A program made the translations under genes and the position numbers. From positions 472,584 to 536,583 of the forward strand of contig NW_006920869.1 of assembly GCF_000417875.1 (NCBI RefSeq): a stretch of DNA of 64,000 nucleotides. The letters run 5' to 3'. Origin of the DNA: Pseudozyma flocculosa PF-1 (Eukaryota > Basidiomycota > Ustilaginomycetes > Ustilaginales > Ustilaginaceae). Positions 11,465-25,600 of this stretch are shown here, piece by piece. Within the stretch, counting starts at the first letter, position 1. Each line of letters starts with the position of its first letter. The notes under the pieces are model-generated. The model made no database searches and was not told the DNA's origin. It saw only the letters and a program-made list of their open reading frames with translations.

Positions 11465-14190
11465 CCTGACAGGCAAGCAAGCGGGCGGTAGGTGGTGGCG
11501 GCGGTGGTGGCCTGTTCCAAAGGGGGTCGGTCGGTGGGTCGTGTGGGCTGCGCCTGGCCGGCGTCCAAAGGGTTCAGCTGGCCTGGCCAACGCGACCCCC
11601 CAAAAACTCCACATTCTGGCGCGGCAGGCAGACTCGCACGAGTGAGGCAACCTCTCCGGACCCACCATTCCCGCGTCCTGCCCGATTTCCAGCCGCCGGC
11701 TCCGTCGCCACAACTCCAACCCCCCTTGAAGTTTTCAACGAGGCAATCAACAGAGCCACCTGCATTGTGACACAAGCCGGTCCGCCATGGAGCGAGTGCG
11801 GGGCATGACGTGCACATATGTATTCCACCTGGCCTTGTGTCGCCCAACAAGCAAACAAAAAACAAGCGCCAATTGTCGTGCGGCTCTGCGCTTCCCCCCC
11901 TGGAAAAAAATCGGGAGGCCGTCGTGTCGGGGACAAGACCACGCTGTTGGGCCGTGGCCTGGCCCTGGTTCCAGACACGGGCCGAAGGCAAATTAAGAAT
12001 CTCGTGCTGGCAGACGCGAAGGCCGACTCGAAAAGCATGGCCTGGCCCGGCATGGCATGGCGGTGCGAACGCCGAGACACCATGCAGCGGGCTCGGTATC
12101 GCTGGAAGGATATCGTTATGGTCCGTGGCATCCGAATCCGCAGGTTGCCAGCGTCCCGACCTCACGGCTCTGATAGAAGGCTACTGAAAGCAAGCACACC
12201 CTGTACGACAGCAAGCCGCTCTGGAGCCCAGCCCTGGCTGCGACGTTGGGCCCCGCTCAGACCCACGGCAACCGTGCTACGGTACTCTACCTCGGGCACG
12301 ACTTTGGCGCGGGCGGGCGCGGCGGACCTTGATCACGTTGAAGTCCGAGACGAAGATCTAGACGCAAATCATCGGCCATCGTTGGCCGGCCCGGTCCATG
12401 ACCGCCCGAGCGCAATCATGGTACCTTTCTCTGCGTCGACGGGCGTTCAAACCAATCTGCTTACCGTTGCGTACGTCGGCGCAGGCTTGGGAGAAGCCAC
12501 AGAAACCGGACAGGGCAGGCAGCATCGGCCGGCCAGCGGTCCGTCGACCGACTTTGGCCGGTCGATGGAAGTGAGCAATCGTGTCGAGCGACGTTTTGCG
12601 CCCCTTCATGGCAGATCGCAGAGGGCAGCGGGAGGCAGGACAGCATGATGGCCAAATGCCGCGTGGAGCAGCGACGGCGACGGCGACAGCCACGACGAAC
12701 GGTGCCGGTCCCGGTGCATATGGGCGGCGTCTGATGCAACATGCATGGCACGCTCGAGAACGCTGTCGTGTGTCTCCGCTCCGACTCCTTCTGCCTGCAT
12801 GTTTGCTTCCCATCTGACAGCGCGCTTGCCAGCCAGCTGGCCTCTTCATCCTGCGCGGTACGCCCAGACCTCTGGGCGCACGCCAACCAGCCTGCCGAGC
12901 GAGCTGCAAGATCGACCGATTGTCTGCCGTGACCTCCTGCTGCCTGCTGATGATTCCCATGCCATCGCTGCCGTAGGAACCATTATTGGGCTGCCTGCCT
13001 GCCAAGCTACGCATTCATGTGTACTGCTGCTGCTGCATGGTCTCGCTGCGCCAAAGGGCCCATCCGCAGCAGCCATGATGAGGTCCGGTCAAAGTCTTTT
13101 GCCGCTGCCGGTGCAGCACTCACCCAAGCCCTGAGCCAGTCGCCTCCGCCGCCGCCGACGCCTGCAGGGACAGGGCCCAGCGTGCGTTGGCCCTGCGCCG
13201 GACTCCTGTCGGAGCACAATGCAGAGTGGCGGGATGGGGCAGAGGGACCCCAACAACCGTGTACAGCGACTCTCGACGGTCGCCCGAGACCGCAGGGCAA
13301 GGCGAGGCGGTGCCCAAGGTACGTTTGAATACACTTCCGATCCTCGTCTGCTTCGACAGGTACGTACGTGTTGCGGTTTCTGTTTGACCGTATGTTTGGG
13401 TGTCACAGATTAGCGCTGGCCGAGTGGAATCTAGTCCCATCGACAGTCGCAGTGGAGCGCCGCGCCAAGCCAAGTAGTAGTGGTTCTTACGGCAAGCGAT
13501 TGCTTTGATTGCTCTGGCTACGTTTCTCCTTCAGCACTTACATACCTAGCTCTGGACGCCACGCCACACCACACCACGCCTGGTAGGGCGTCATGGCAGC
13601 TAAACAATTAGTGTCATTTCATTTAAACCTCGCCGCAGCCGTTCGTGGACGCTACCATAGCTGTAGGACGGGCGGGCCTCTCGAGCGTATCGTCGTGGGC
13701 CTTTGCCTGCGATGATCGTTGCGCTGACGCGTCAGCAAGGCAGCCGGCAGCAGTGGGCCGAGCGCTGTCACGCCGAGGACGGTGCCTGCCGTGATGATGC
13801 TCGGGCCGCTCCACGCCCCACGATGATGGCGTGGGGGACGACGACGACGACGACAACGATGCGGGCCTCGTCAGCTCGAAGTCGGGGCAGTTCTAGTTCG
13901 AGCTATGTACCGGCGCACCTCTTTCCGATTGCGATGGTGGGAGCCCAAGAAGGTGTGTTCTTCTTGGAGGGCAAGCCGGCAGTCTAGATGAAGCTGAGAC
14001 AGGTTCTTGCGCTTGCTCTTGGTCTAAAGATGGAAAGAGGCGAAGCCCCTCTGTATGTTGTGCTGGGGCGGCCTGTGTGTCGGCGACGCCGAGTTGGTCC
14101 GGTCTCGGCGCCCTCGCTTAGCCAGCCGACTTGCCCGACACCTCAACTTCAGTTCTTTGGCCGCCCCGTCGGTCGGCAAACGACGACCCA

Positions 14191-14224
<34 letters not shown>

Positions 14225-15080
14225 TGCCCAGCCAGAGAGAGATTTCCTTGCCTGCCTTCTGACTGCCTCTATCTCAGCCTTCTTCGCGGGCCGCCTGTAG
14301 GTACGGTATCCGCCCGCCGTCTGGCCTGGCCTTGCTCGGTCCTCGTTCCGGGATTCCCATGCAGGCCCTGCTGCCAGCCTGCACCTGGGCGCCCAACGTG
14401 AGCGCAGCAGACGTATGTACGTCCTTGTTCATTCTTGACGCCCGCACGCTTTTGTTGACCGCGCCGGCCTCCCCCTCTTCGATGCGTCGTCGTCGTCGAG
14501 GCAGTCCAGGGCGGTTCGGCAGCAGAATCACCGCAAGGCTCGAGGGCCTCGACGGCATCTGCACCGATCCTCGACGTTCGAGAGGCCAGCAGGCAGGTCC
14601 GGGCGTGGCAGAAGCGTGCATGCTGCTCATGGGTGCGTGGGTCGCATGCACAATTTGTCTGCGACATCGCCCGCATGCCGTTGACGAGGACGGGATGCCG
14701 TAGCCGCAGGTCGAGGTGTCATCCTCGCAGCGTCCACCAGCGATGCGTCTCCGTTGAGCAGAGCCTCCAAGAGGCAGCGACCTCATCGCCGTTGTCCGGC
14801 CCTGAGCATCGTTGGGGCGGCTAGCTACAAAAACGAGACCATCATCGTCTCGCGACTTCATTCACCATCCCCCTCCCCCTTTCGTATCAACATCCCTCGT
14901 CCCTCGTGCCACATTGGTCCTCCCGGTCAACACAAGGCACACGACGCTCATCCTGCCCTGGTACCTGTGGCGGCGGTCCCACCCACCATTTAGCACGCGT
15001 AGCGCCGTCATCAGGCAACGCCTGACCCAAGGAAAACAGATCCCACGCCAGGTGACATTCCAGGCCCTTCTCCCCCGACG
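11465..15080. other. 3.6-kb spacer without supported gene
   Basis: No frame shows a domain, and none joins into a consistent spliced model. Candidate frames are Arg/Pro/Ser-rich and mutually overlapping. A CT/GA microsatellite lies at 14191-14224. GTACGTACGTG occurs near 13360. A TC/CA-rich tract at about 14855-15060 precedes the next ATG and probably holds that gene's promoter and leader. Confidence 0.5.
14191..14224. repeat. (GA)n microsatellite
   Basis: An almost pure AG/GA dinucleotide run with a single AA interruption is seen directly. It lies in the gene-free spacer, about 860 bases upstream of the Ser-rich gene. Confidence 0.95.
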
Positions 15081-16355
15081 ATGCCCCACTACCGCAAGAC
15101 ATCCGAGATCCTGGCCGAGCTAAGGCAGATGGACCAAGTGCCGTCAGCAGCGGCCCACCAGAAGCGCTCGGCGTCGGTCAGCCACATTGTCCTCCCATCG
15201 ACCTGGACCCGCACCAGCACCCCGTCGCAGGCGGCGGGGCATAAGAAGAAGGACCTCGCCCTCGATCGCTGCGCCACCTCGTCGTCGTCGCACAGCATCG
15301 CCTCGTCCTCTGGCGCCTCGTTCTCGTCGTTTGCATCTCGGTCCTTTCGTCGGCTGAGGAGAAAGCCATCGCTCCAAGACGCATCAGCATCATCAGCACC
15401 GCCCGCTCCCTCTTCCTCGTCGCTCCGCCACCTCGCCAGTACCTCGAGCCTGAGCTCCGCGTTCTTTGGCCATCCCTCGCTCCCCTCGTACCCGCCCTCG
15501 CCGTCATCATCTTCGTCAGCGTCGAGGACGCCCTCAATCTCGTCGTCGACGGCAACAATGACGCCGTCCTCCAGCAGCGGCCGCTCGTTCGCCTCGCGAC
15601 GGGCAAAGCACATCCCCGACGACATCGTCATCATCTCGCGCACCTCGAATACGGCGACGAGCGCCTCGTCGAGCCTCTCCGCGTCGCCCGAGTTTACCAA
15701 CCCCTTCGGTCCGCAGGCGGGTGCAGCGCCGACTGTGTTCGAGCTGGTACCCGGCACCCATCGCCTCCAAGCCGCCGCCGCAGCAGCAGCCGCGGCGGCA
15801 TCCGCGACGAGGGCGCGCCACGGCTCCTCGGAAACGGACCGGTCCGAGTGCCCATCGCTCTACATGGACTCGTCGTCGGACTCGGCGTCGTCGAGCTGCG
15901 GCATCTCGACGTTTGGCGAGCTGGTCGACGCCTTTCCCGCCTCGTTGCAGCCTTCGCTCATCATCATCCCCGAAGGGCAGCGCGATGACAGCGTCCGCAA
16001 AAACGACGGCGATGACGACTTAGAGGCGCGCATCGAGTCTTCGTCGCTGCCGCCGACACCCATCACGCCCCACTTTCTCGGCCTCACCTGCTCGTTCCCA
16101 ACGCCACCGGACCGTCGCACGCCGCTGCCCATGACCGAGGAGACGCTCAAGCGCCTCGAGGACGTCAAGCGCATCCCCACCGCCACGCCGGCCGCCGTGC
16201 ACGTCGAGCAGGCCAGCGAGCCGGGCCCGCGAAGAGCCCTGGAGCTCTTTGCCGGCGAAGCCCGCGACTTTGTCGGCTCCGCCGTCCCACCCAAAGCTTG
16301 GCAGAACGCCGCCGGGCCGCAACCCGTCGCAGTCCACTTCTTCGACCTACTCTAG
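15081..16355 (+). CDS. Ser-rich disordered protein of unknown function
   Basis: An intronless 424-residue frame. I do not recognise a family. It is dominated by Ser, Ala and Pro runs, including a stretch of nine or more Ala near residues 232-243 and many Ser clusters. A basic patch (FASRSFRRLRRKPS) lies near residue 85-100. Better-conserved-looking islands are RAKHIPDDIVIISRT near 173-187, an NPFGPQ near 209, and the C-terminal TPPDRRTPLPMTEETLKRLEDV. The codon choice (C/G third base) and the length of the single frame argue for a real gene rather than a chance frame. It converges on the PAF-acetylhydrolase-like gene with 333 bases between. It may be a regulatory or scaffold protein, but nothing in the sequence decides this. 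Confidence 0.65.
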   Translation: MPHYRKTSEILAELRQMDQVPSAAAHQKRSASVSHIVLPSTWTRTSTPSQAAGHKKKDLALDRCATSSSSHSIASSSGASFSSFASRSFRRLRRKPSLQDASASSAPPAPSSSSLRHLASTSSLSSAFFGHPSLPSYPPSPSSSSSASRTPSISSSTATMTPSSSSGRSFASRRAKHIPDDIVIISRTSNTATSASSSLSASPEFTNPFGPQAGAAPTVFELVPGTHRLQAAAAAAAAAASATRARHGSSETDRSECPSLYMDSSSDSASSSCGISTFGELVDAFPASLQPSLIIIPEGQRDDSVRKNDGDDDLEARIESSSLPPTPITPHFLGLTCSFPTPPDRRTPLPMTEETLKRLEDVKRIPTATPAAVHVEQASEPGPRRALELFAGEARDFVGSAVPPKAWQNAAGPQPVAVHFFDLL

Positions 16356-16688
16356 CGGATGCCCTTCCCGTGCCCCTCGTTCCTCTCGCCCCATCCTTCA
16401 GGCCCCCTCTTTCCCCCATACAGTCACCGATCGTTCCCACTCATATGCCTACCGTCCGCCATCATACCCGTCCTCGTCGTTCGTTTTGCCAACCACCGCC
16501 GGCCCCACTTGCAATGCCTCACCGTCCTCGCCGATCTCTGTAGCGAGAATCCGCTGTACTCTACCTTGTCGAGCGAGCCCACAAGCAATCGTCCAAACGC
16601 CATCCCTACATGCCGACGTATGTCGAAGTCAAGGCCAGGCCCAGCGTGCGTGTGCGCGGGGTATGACGGATGGTGGGCTGGTGGCTAC
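16356..16688. other. Convergent 3' spacer
   Basis: The 333 bases between two facing stop codons probably hold both 3' untranslated regions. Nothing else is evident. Confidence 0.5.
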
Positions 16689-19018
16689 CTAGACCTGGTG
16701 GATGAGGACGCGTCCCGGCTTCTCGAGGCCCGGCTGGAAGCCGTAGTAGAGCATAAAGAGCGACATGAGCGACTTTGGCCGCGCGCGCTCGTAGTTCCAC
16801 TCGGCCGTGATGCGCTCGAGCTGGGCGTGGACCTCCTCAGCATCGCGGTCGGCGTCGATGAGCTGCACCATCCTTCCGTCGGTGATGAAGCCGCGCTCCT
16901 TGGCCGTCCGTCGCTCGTCGGCATCGGATGCGGCGCTGCGGGCCGGGCTGGCGTCGTCGGAATGCTGTGCTATCGGTCGTGGCGAAGCCGGATCCGCAGG
17001 CTGCTCGTCGGCCTGCGGCGGGTTGCCACCGTATCCCAGCGCCCTGCCGCTCGACTCGGCATGTTGCTGCTCTCTGCCTCCGTTCTGCATCGCCTCCACT
17101 CCTCCTGCCTCCTGTTCACCGCCGTCGACGCTGCCGCTCTCATCCCGCATCGCTTCATCCCCGTACACCTTGACGCCCGGCCTGTCCTCTTCTTCCCGCA
17201 GCCGCTGTCGCATCAGCCCCATCTGGACGTAGGTGGCCTTGACAAACACCTCGATCGTCTTGCGCGGGCCCACCGTCGAGCGAAATACGCGCGGGAGGAG
17301 GAACGGGTAGTCGGAAAAGTCGGTGTGCTTGGAGCCGCACAGCGTCATGAGCCAGCCGCGTGCGTTGGCATTGGCCCGCCGGCCGTCGAGGCAGATGCGT
17401 TTGAGCTTGGCAAAGTGGTCTTCCCATCTGTCGTCGTGCAGACGAGAGCGGGCAAGATTCGGGAGGCGGTCAGGCAACGGAGAACTCGATCAAGCGTGCA
17501 GCGTCACTGAGGAGCAACCCGTCGGCCCCCCCGGCCGCGCGCGCAGCGCACTCACATTGTGAAGCTCTCCGAGTTGAGCACGTAGACGGGCTTCTTCATC
17601 TTGCCCCTGGCCTCGTGGTCCTCGTCCGGATCCCTGACGGGGGCCACCCAGGGGTCGAGGACGATGGCGAGCGGAAAGGGCCTGCACTTGTCCTCGCACC
17701 TCATCATCTCGAGCACAGTGGCGCCGCCAAAGCTGTGCCCGCACAGCGTCGGGAGCTGCAGGTCCAGCTTACCCTTCCAGTCCGAGAGCGGTTCGGCCTG
17801 CTTGAGAATCGAGTCCGACGGCAGCTGTTCGCTCGTCCCGTCGACGCCTCGGCCCGCCAGCTTGGTGCAGAGCTTGCGCGTCGAGCGGCGGACAATCTCG
17901 GGGCCGTGGCCCTGGTTGATCTGGTCGAGGACGTAGAGGCACTCTTCGATCTCGGCGTGGCGCATCTCGATCTGGTCGCGGCGGAGGTTGACCTCGTCGT
18001 CCGTCGGGCTGTCCGAGAACGAGTTGAGCCCGATCTTTTCGAAGCTGAAGTAGGGAACCTGCGCCTTTGGGTGAGACGGCCTGGCCTTGCCCTTTTCGTC
18101 GCCGCCGCCGCCGCCGCCGAGGCTATCGGTGCGCTGCGACTTGGACGGCGCCTCTTCGCCGCGGACGATGCTGCTGACGCCCGATCCGTCGCGGTGCTCG
18201 AGGGCGACGACGACGAGTCCGTAGCTCGCCAGCTCGCCGCAGAACTGCGAGTAGCTCAGCCGGTTGCCCGCGAGGCCGTGACTGAAGATGACGACGGGCA
18301 GTTGGGGCGGCAGCTGGCCAAAGTTGCCCGCCGTCGCGCGGTCGCCCTTTTGCCGCTGCCCCTGTCGTCCCTGCTGCTGGTCCTGCTGCTGCTGGCTGCT
18401 CGAAGGCTTGGCGCGCTTGCGCAGCTTGTCCGGGTCGGCGAGCGGTGGGCCGGCGAGGGCGGGCATCTTGGCTCGCAGCAGCGTAAAGACGGCGGGCGAG
18501 GCGGGGATGGCAAAGGGCCCGTACTGGCCAAGGTACTTGAAGAGGGCGCCGACGCCCGTGTGCTTGGGACGACCGAGCCAGGCCACCTGGGTATATCGCC
18601 TCGCCTCGGCCTTTGCGAGGGGCTTGCACGGGTAGTAGACGGCGAACAGGACAGTCTCGAGGTGCAGCGTTGACGTCTTGGAACCCGACGTAAAGGGAGA
18701 CCAGGTGGGCACACCACCCTCTCCGTCCCCCTCGTCGAGGCCGATGTTCTCTTCTGTCGCTGCCGCGTTGTGACCCGAGCTCTGGGCCGGCGACGAGCCC
18801 TGCGACGTGCTATGCTGGTGTGCGGCGGTGGGGTCTGCGCCTTTGGCCTTCGTAGCCTGGTCCTGGGCTCGCTTTGCCTCCCTCTTTGCCCTGCGAGTGG
18901 GACGGTTGAGCTCGTCGGGCTTGACGACGTTGTCGCAAAAGCTGCGTGGCTGGCGGACGGGGATCTCGAGATCGATGACGCCCACCTGGAACGGACCCGA
19001 GTAAGGCGGCAGGCCCAT
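16689..19018 (-). CDS. Platelet-activating factor acetylhydrolase-like phospholipase (alpha/beta hydrolase)
   Basis: Two exons, 19018-17556 and 17427-16689 (733 aa), with a 128-nt GTGAGT...CAG intron. The family is the lipoprotein-associated PLA2/PAF-AH group, which cleaves short or oxidised acyl chains from the sn-2 position of phospholipids. The start MGLPPYSGPFQVGVIDLEIP matches the family's N-terminal strand pair. The oxyanion segment is VVIFSHGLAGNRLSYS near 242-257. The nucleophile is Ser429 in GHSFGG, the acid Asp455 in VLDPW, and the base His522 in KHTDFSDYPF. Splicing joins NSESFT to IWEDHF, the family's conserved strand after the Asp. Low-complexity insertions (near 40-110 and a Gln-rich one near 200-230, plus Gly-rich 300-308) and a Ser/Asp-rich tail lengthen it well beyond the usual roughly 400-450 residues. 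There is no signal peptide, so it is probably intracellular. Confidence 0.88.
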
Positions 19019-19842
19019 GGCTGTCGGTTGCTCTTGTCGACGCTGTCGGCGGCGGCGGTCCGCAGTGGTAAGAGGTCGAAGGAGATGAGCACCGTCAAAA
19101 GACGAGGCCGGAAGGAGATGATGGTGGCCGCTCAGAAGGGTCGAGGACGACAACGTGGCTCCGCGTCGCAAGTTGGCGCAGAGGAGCGTTCTGGATCAGG
19201 CACAGCACACGCTGGTCGTGCGAGACCACGCGGCGGCGTGCAGTCGTGCACCCTCGATGCCCACGCAGGATCGGACAGAGTCTTCTTAGGAGAGGCCAGA
19301 GGGATGGAGCCGGGCCCGCCGGTTGGCAGGGACGCGGGGCATGACGACTCGGGATCGTGGTCGGGATCGTCGGAGGGGCGCCGTGCGTCGAAGCCCGGAT
19401 CTCGCAACCTCCCAAGCAAGCCGCGCGTGTGTGCCAGAGTGCGAGAGTGTCAAGTGCGGGCCAGGCAGGCCTCCACGCGGCGTATACAAGTCCCTCTGTC
19501 GTCACGCCGCAGCCAGAGCCCGCCTGCTAATCGGGGCGGCGGCGAGCACGCCCGATGCAGATCCGGCCGGGCGGCACAGCAAAGGACAAATGAGCAAGCC
19601 CCGGCGGAGTCCGACAGACTGTCGCCGACTTCTGCTTTCAGAGGATGAGGATGGAAGAGGACCCACGACAATGCTAGGATGCTATGCGAAAACGACAAAC
19701 ATGGTGGCTACAAGTACAGCGACCGTCCACGCCGAGGCGGGTCGGGTCGGCGGTCGGCGAAGAGGAGAACGATGACGATGACGACGACAACAAAAAGGCT
19801 GGATACGCATCGAGATCGGCAAGACGGCGACGCGAAGCCGAC
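19019..19842. other. Spacer upstream of PAF-AH-like gene
   Basis: The 824 bases between two minus-strand genes should include the PAF-AH-like promoter and the 3' region of the dioxygenase gene. A GACGATGACGATGACGACGAC simple repeat lies near 19768-19790. No gene is seen. Confidence 0.5.
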
Positions 19843-21324
<1,482 letters not shown>

Positions 21325-22656
21325 CGTGTCGATGCGGCTGGATGAGGAGGAGGCGCGGTGATGCTCGGGTGTGCGCTTGTCGTCTGCTCAGGAGGAGGAG
21401 GAGGAGGCTGGTAGGGTGGCAGCGTCGGTCAAGGGGCTGATGCGATGGTCGTGGTGATGGCGGTGACGGTGGTGGTGGCGTGGCGGCGACAAGTTGCTAG
21501 ACGAGGGGGTCGAGGTTATGTACCCAGCGGTGCCGTGGCCCATGTCGATTGCGAGCATGGCGCCGAGGCTGGCTGGCGAGGGCGGGGCTGACGAGGGATA
21601 CGGCTCAGTGCCAGCCGAGCGAAAGAGGGATAGAGGCATGTTGGATGGTGGGTCCTGGCATCAGGCAGGCGGCACGGATCGAGGTCTGACGGGGGTTGGG
21701 CGTCATGCCCGACAGAGAATCGGACGGAACGGGTATGGTGACGGGGTGGGGCGCGACGAGGATGGTGGTGCAGAGGAGCGGGCGAGGGTGCAAAGGCAAA
21801 CGACGGTTAAGGTTGCCGGCATCGAGGGCCCAAGCCGAGGCGATGCCCTTGTGCGCGTGGCAAGGCAGCGAGCGAGCTTGCGCTTGAGGTCGCTCACAGA
21901 CCGAGGGGTCCCACCCTGCCCCGCTTAGCCGGCCAGGTAGGACATCGGCTACAGTACGCAACCCAAGCAGCAGCTCAGCAGGCAGGCAGGGGTCCACGCG
22001 GCTACTCGGCCTAGCCTGCCTCTAGGCCAGCGGGGGGCGGTGTGGCACGGCTCCTTAGCCGGCCTTAGCCGTAGCCTCTGGCTCAAGCTCGCTCCTAAGC
22101 TTCCCTCGCTCGTCGTTGCCCTCGATCCCTGCGCGGCCCTGATGACTACGGCGGTGGTACGGTACCACCACCCGGCCTCGCCATCGAGCCATCTCGAATC
22201 GACTCAGCAGAGCTCAGTCTTCGGATCTCATTTCCTGCCGAGGTGGGGGCGAGTGGGTGGTAGATAACGACTGCCCGACCCGACCCACCCACCGAGCCTC
22301 GCCGTAGCCGCAGCCGCAGCCGCAACCGCCACATCACAGCCACGACCACAGCCTCGGCCGCTGGGCGCATGGCGGCGCAAGAGCCTACCGCAGCCCCGGG
22401 AGCGTCTGCGTCAGCACCACGCTCTCGCACTCCACCTCTCGCTGCGGCCGTTGGCGGTGCTGATCGGCGCACTGGCTGGCTGCGATGCCATGCGATGCCA
22501 TGCGATGCGATTGACAACGGAGTCTATTCAAAGCAGCGATGTAGCATCGCCCCCAGGCTCGCTCAGCAGCGTCTACAGGAGCGGCAAGGTGGGGGAGCAC
22601 GATAAGACGGGAATGGGGCGCATCGGCCTGCTCTTGATACGCAGGCGAGGCCCTCG
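21325..22656. other. Spacer between HPPD and fusion gene
   Basis: The 1332 bases hold a CAC/CAT-rich simple sequence near 21430-21480 (upstream of the dioxygenase, so probably its promoter) and a direct repeat of GATGCCATGC near 22483-22512. TAGCCG/CTTAGCC words recur around 21920-22075. No gene is supported. Confidence 0.5.
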
Positions 22657-25600
22657 TCAGAGCCCGACCAGCACCACGGCCACCACGCCGGCCGCCAGCG
22701 CCACCGCAGCGGTGCGGGCCGACGCAGCAGGCAACAGGCCACCGCCCAAGGCACCGTTCGAGTCGGCCACGTCGGTGCCCGTCACGCGCGCGATGCCGCC
22801 GGCCCGGTAGTCTCGCCGCGCCGCGTCCATGAGCATCATGAACGACAGGCTCTCGGAGCTCGTGTCGCCCTGGTGCGTAAAGCCGAGCACGTCGACGGTC
22901 GGGAAGCCCGACCGGAAGATGCCCTCGCGCGACAGCGCCGTCTGCAGCCGGCCGTAGATGCGCTCGGCCACGTCAACGTGCCGGTCGCGCCCCGTCACCG
23001 ACGCCAGCCGGAAGGTCGAGTAGACCATCAGCGCCGTGCCCGCCGAGTCGAGAAAGCTGTCGGTTTGGTTGAGGTAGTTGTGAAACAGCAGCGACTGCTC
23101 GTCGAGGAACGGGTAGGCGGCGTCGAGGACCTCGCCGATCCAGTTGACCAGGTCCGTCTTCTGGCTCGTCATGCGGTTCGACGCCGCGCTCTGCTCAATC
23201 GTCGCAAGCACCCGCAGCATGCCCGCCGTCACCCACCCGTTGCCCGTCACCCAGGTGCCGGCGTCGGTCCAGGTGGCGTTGTCGGCGAACCGGATGTGGC
23301 CCCACAGGTTGGCGCCGTTGCCCTCGGTGTACCGCAGCCCGTCGCGGTACAGGCGCACCTGGTCGTATGCCAGCTGCAGCAGGCTGTCGTTGCGCGTCAT
23401 CAAACCGTAGTAGGCGATGAAAGGCGGGCCCATGTAGACGGCGTCGCTCCACAGCGACGCGTACGTGGCGCGGTGGCTGATGGCGCCCGTCTGGGATCGC
23501 GGCACGTCCTCGAGAATGTAGTTGAGCGCCCTCCGCGCGGCGTCGGCGTACATGCCCGAGCCCAGCTCGCCCGTCGTGCGGTCCAGCTCGCCATCGATCC
23601 AGGCGGCCAGCAGCACGTGCTCGCCGGCGCTGGTGCCATCGAGGGCGCTGCCTGCGGTGATGTTCTCGTCGCCGCTGATCCGGAAGGCGAGCCGCCCGAG
23701 CCGGTCCTGGCGCGCCGCAGAGTGGTACGCCATGCTCAGCACCGAGTAGGGCAGGTTGCCGGCGTCCGACCGCACGTTGCTCGGCTTGTAAGGAGGACCG
23801 CCCGACTTGGACGTGAAGACGGACCATGCAGGATAGTCGAGCTCGAGCAAGGCCGACTGCCCCGTCCCCTGCTCCCAGCTAGCGCGCTGGCCGGCCAGCA
23901 TGCCCGTCCGCGCCACCTCGACCAGCGTGCTGTTGCTGTCGGCTGCCTGGACCAGCGGCGCGCTCAGCCCGAGCAGGCCAACCATGGCGAGCAGCGAGAC
24001 GGCGGCGGCCGTCAATCCCTTGCTCGGCCCGAACAGCGCCCTGGAGCGGCGTCGGCGAGACACGGGGTGACGCGAGCTCAGCGTCGGCACGCCGACGGGG
24101 GCCGACTCGGCGGCATCCTGGAAGACGACCAGGGTGCCATTGGCGCGGAAGCCGGCCAGGTCGCCCGTCTTGAGCCACTGTTGCGCTCCGTCGACGCTGC
24201 CGGTGAGCGTCTTGCCGCGGACGTAGACCTCGCCCATGGGGTCGTCCTGGAAGCCCTCGGGCTTGTTGCCATCGATCGTCAGGCCCAGTGTCGATGCCCT
24301 CGGCGTCTGCACCACCTTGATCTCGACCGAGACGGCCGGAGGACCGACGTGGGCCGGCAGCTGGTTGCCCTCGTCGTCCTTGTCCGCAAACGCCTGGAGG
24401 TCGAAGCTGTGGGTGGCGCTGATCGGGGCAGTGGCACAGTAGGCGTCCTCATCCGCGTTGGCCACGTCGGCAGTCGACGAGAGCGAAGACGGCAGGTAGG
24501 TGTTCTGTACGGCGCAACCGAGGTGGATGCGCAGCGAGTCGAGGAGGCCCTGCAGCACGGAGGAGCCTTGGCCGACGATGACGACGTTGCGTACGTAGAG
24601 GCAGCCGGTGGCCTCGCGGCTCCTACGGTAGACGAGCGCGTCGAACAGGCCGTGCCTGCCGTAGGTGCCGTTGCGGAGCGTGTAGAGCCTGCTCCTGGTG
24701 GCCAGACCGGACAGCGAGGCGCGCCGGCTGACGGTGGTGAGGGCGCACGCCAGCGACGACGCGCCCTCGGCCGTGGCGTAGATGAGCGTGGGCGCAAAGT
24801 CGAACAGCTTCTTGGTGACGGCCGGGTTGGCGTCTTCCCAGCTGTTTGTCAGGGTGGACGCGGCCAGGCCCGCACCGGTGTAGAGAGCCAGCAGGGCGAT
24901 AGCCAGTCCGGACGGCGTCACAGTCGCCATCATCGGGGGCGTCAGCGACGTCTTGGACGCCGAAGCCTCGACATAGATCCGGTCGGACGTCGATGGGATC
25001 TTGTCGGCGGGGTAGAACGAGAGGTGGGTGGTGACGCCCGAGATGAGGCTGCCGTGCGAGACGGCGGTCCAGCCCTGCTTGCCACGCCAGTAGTGGGAGT
25101 GAATCGCTGCGAGGTCGGCAGAGCCAGCCTTGTCACCGCCGTCGCTGCCAGCGGAGCCGGCATCGAGGACGTCTTGGAACGAGACGAAGCGCAGACGGTG
25201 GGAGCCGCCGTCATTGCTGGCCTGCGCCACGTCCTGCTGGGTGGGCAGGATGACGAGAGCAGACGGGTCTAGCGGGCCGAGGGACAGGACGTCGCGGAGC
25301 GCAGTGGGGGTGGTGAAGATGGCCGAGATGGCGCGAGCACCGGCTGACGCGACCTTGGGGGGGACCGACGACGGTGGCTTGTCCGAGATTGACGAGGGCG
25401 CCAGGACCAGCGTGTGGAAGGGCGAGGAGGAGGCGGAGTGGGCTCCGGCGAGGAGGGCTACGAGGCTCTCGTAGCTGTCCATCTCGACGGTGATGGCTGC
25501 GCAGATCTGGGAGGCGGGTGCCGACGAGAGCTTGACGAGGCCAGCGGCAAAGGCTGCGCTGTCTCGGGCGATGTGCGCATTGGTGGCCTGCCGGTCGTAG

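Noticed and set aside
23960..24020. Separate start of the glycosidase as its own gene (ATG within the second membrane segment)
   Set aside because: Starting there leaves only 14 residues before the likely cleavage site and no basic n-region, and the upstream frame shows no stop or splice donor near the junction. I keep it as an alternative, not as the main model.
22873..25272. 799-codon frame on the plus strand opposite the fusion gene
   Set aside because: Its residues are Arg/Val/Glu/His-rich shadow sequence. The minus-strand frame carries the recognisable domains and covers it fully.
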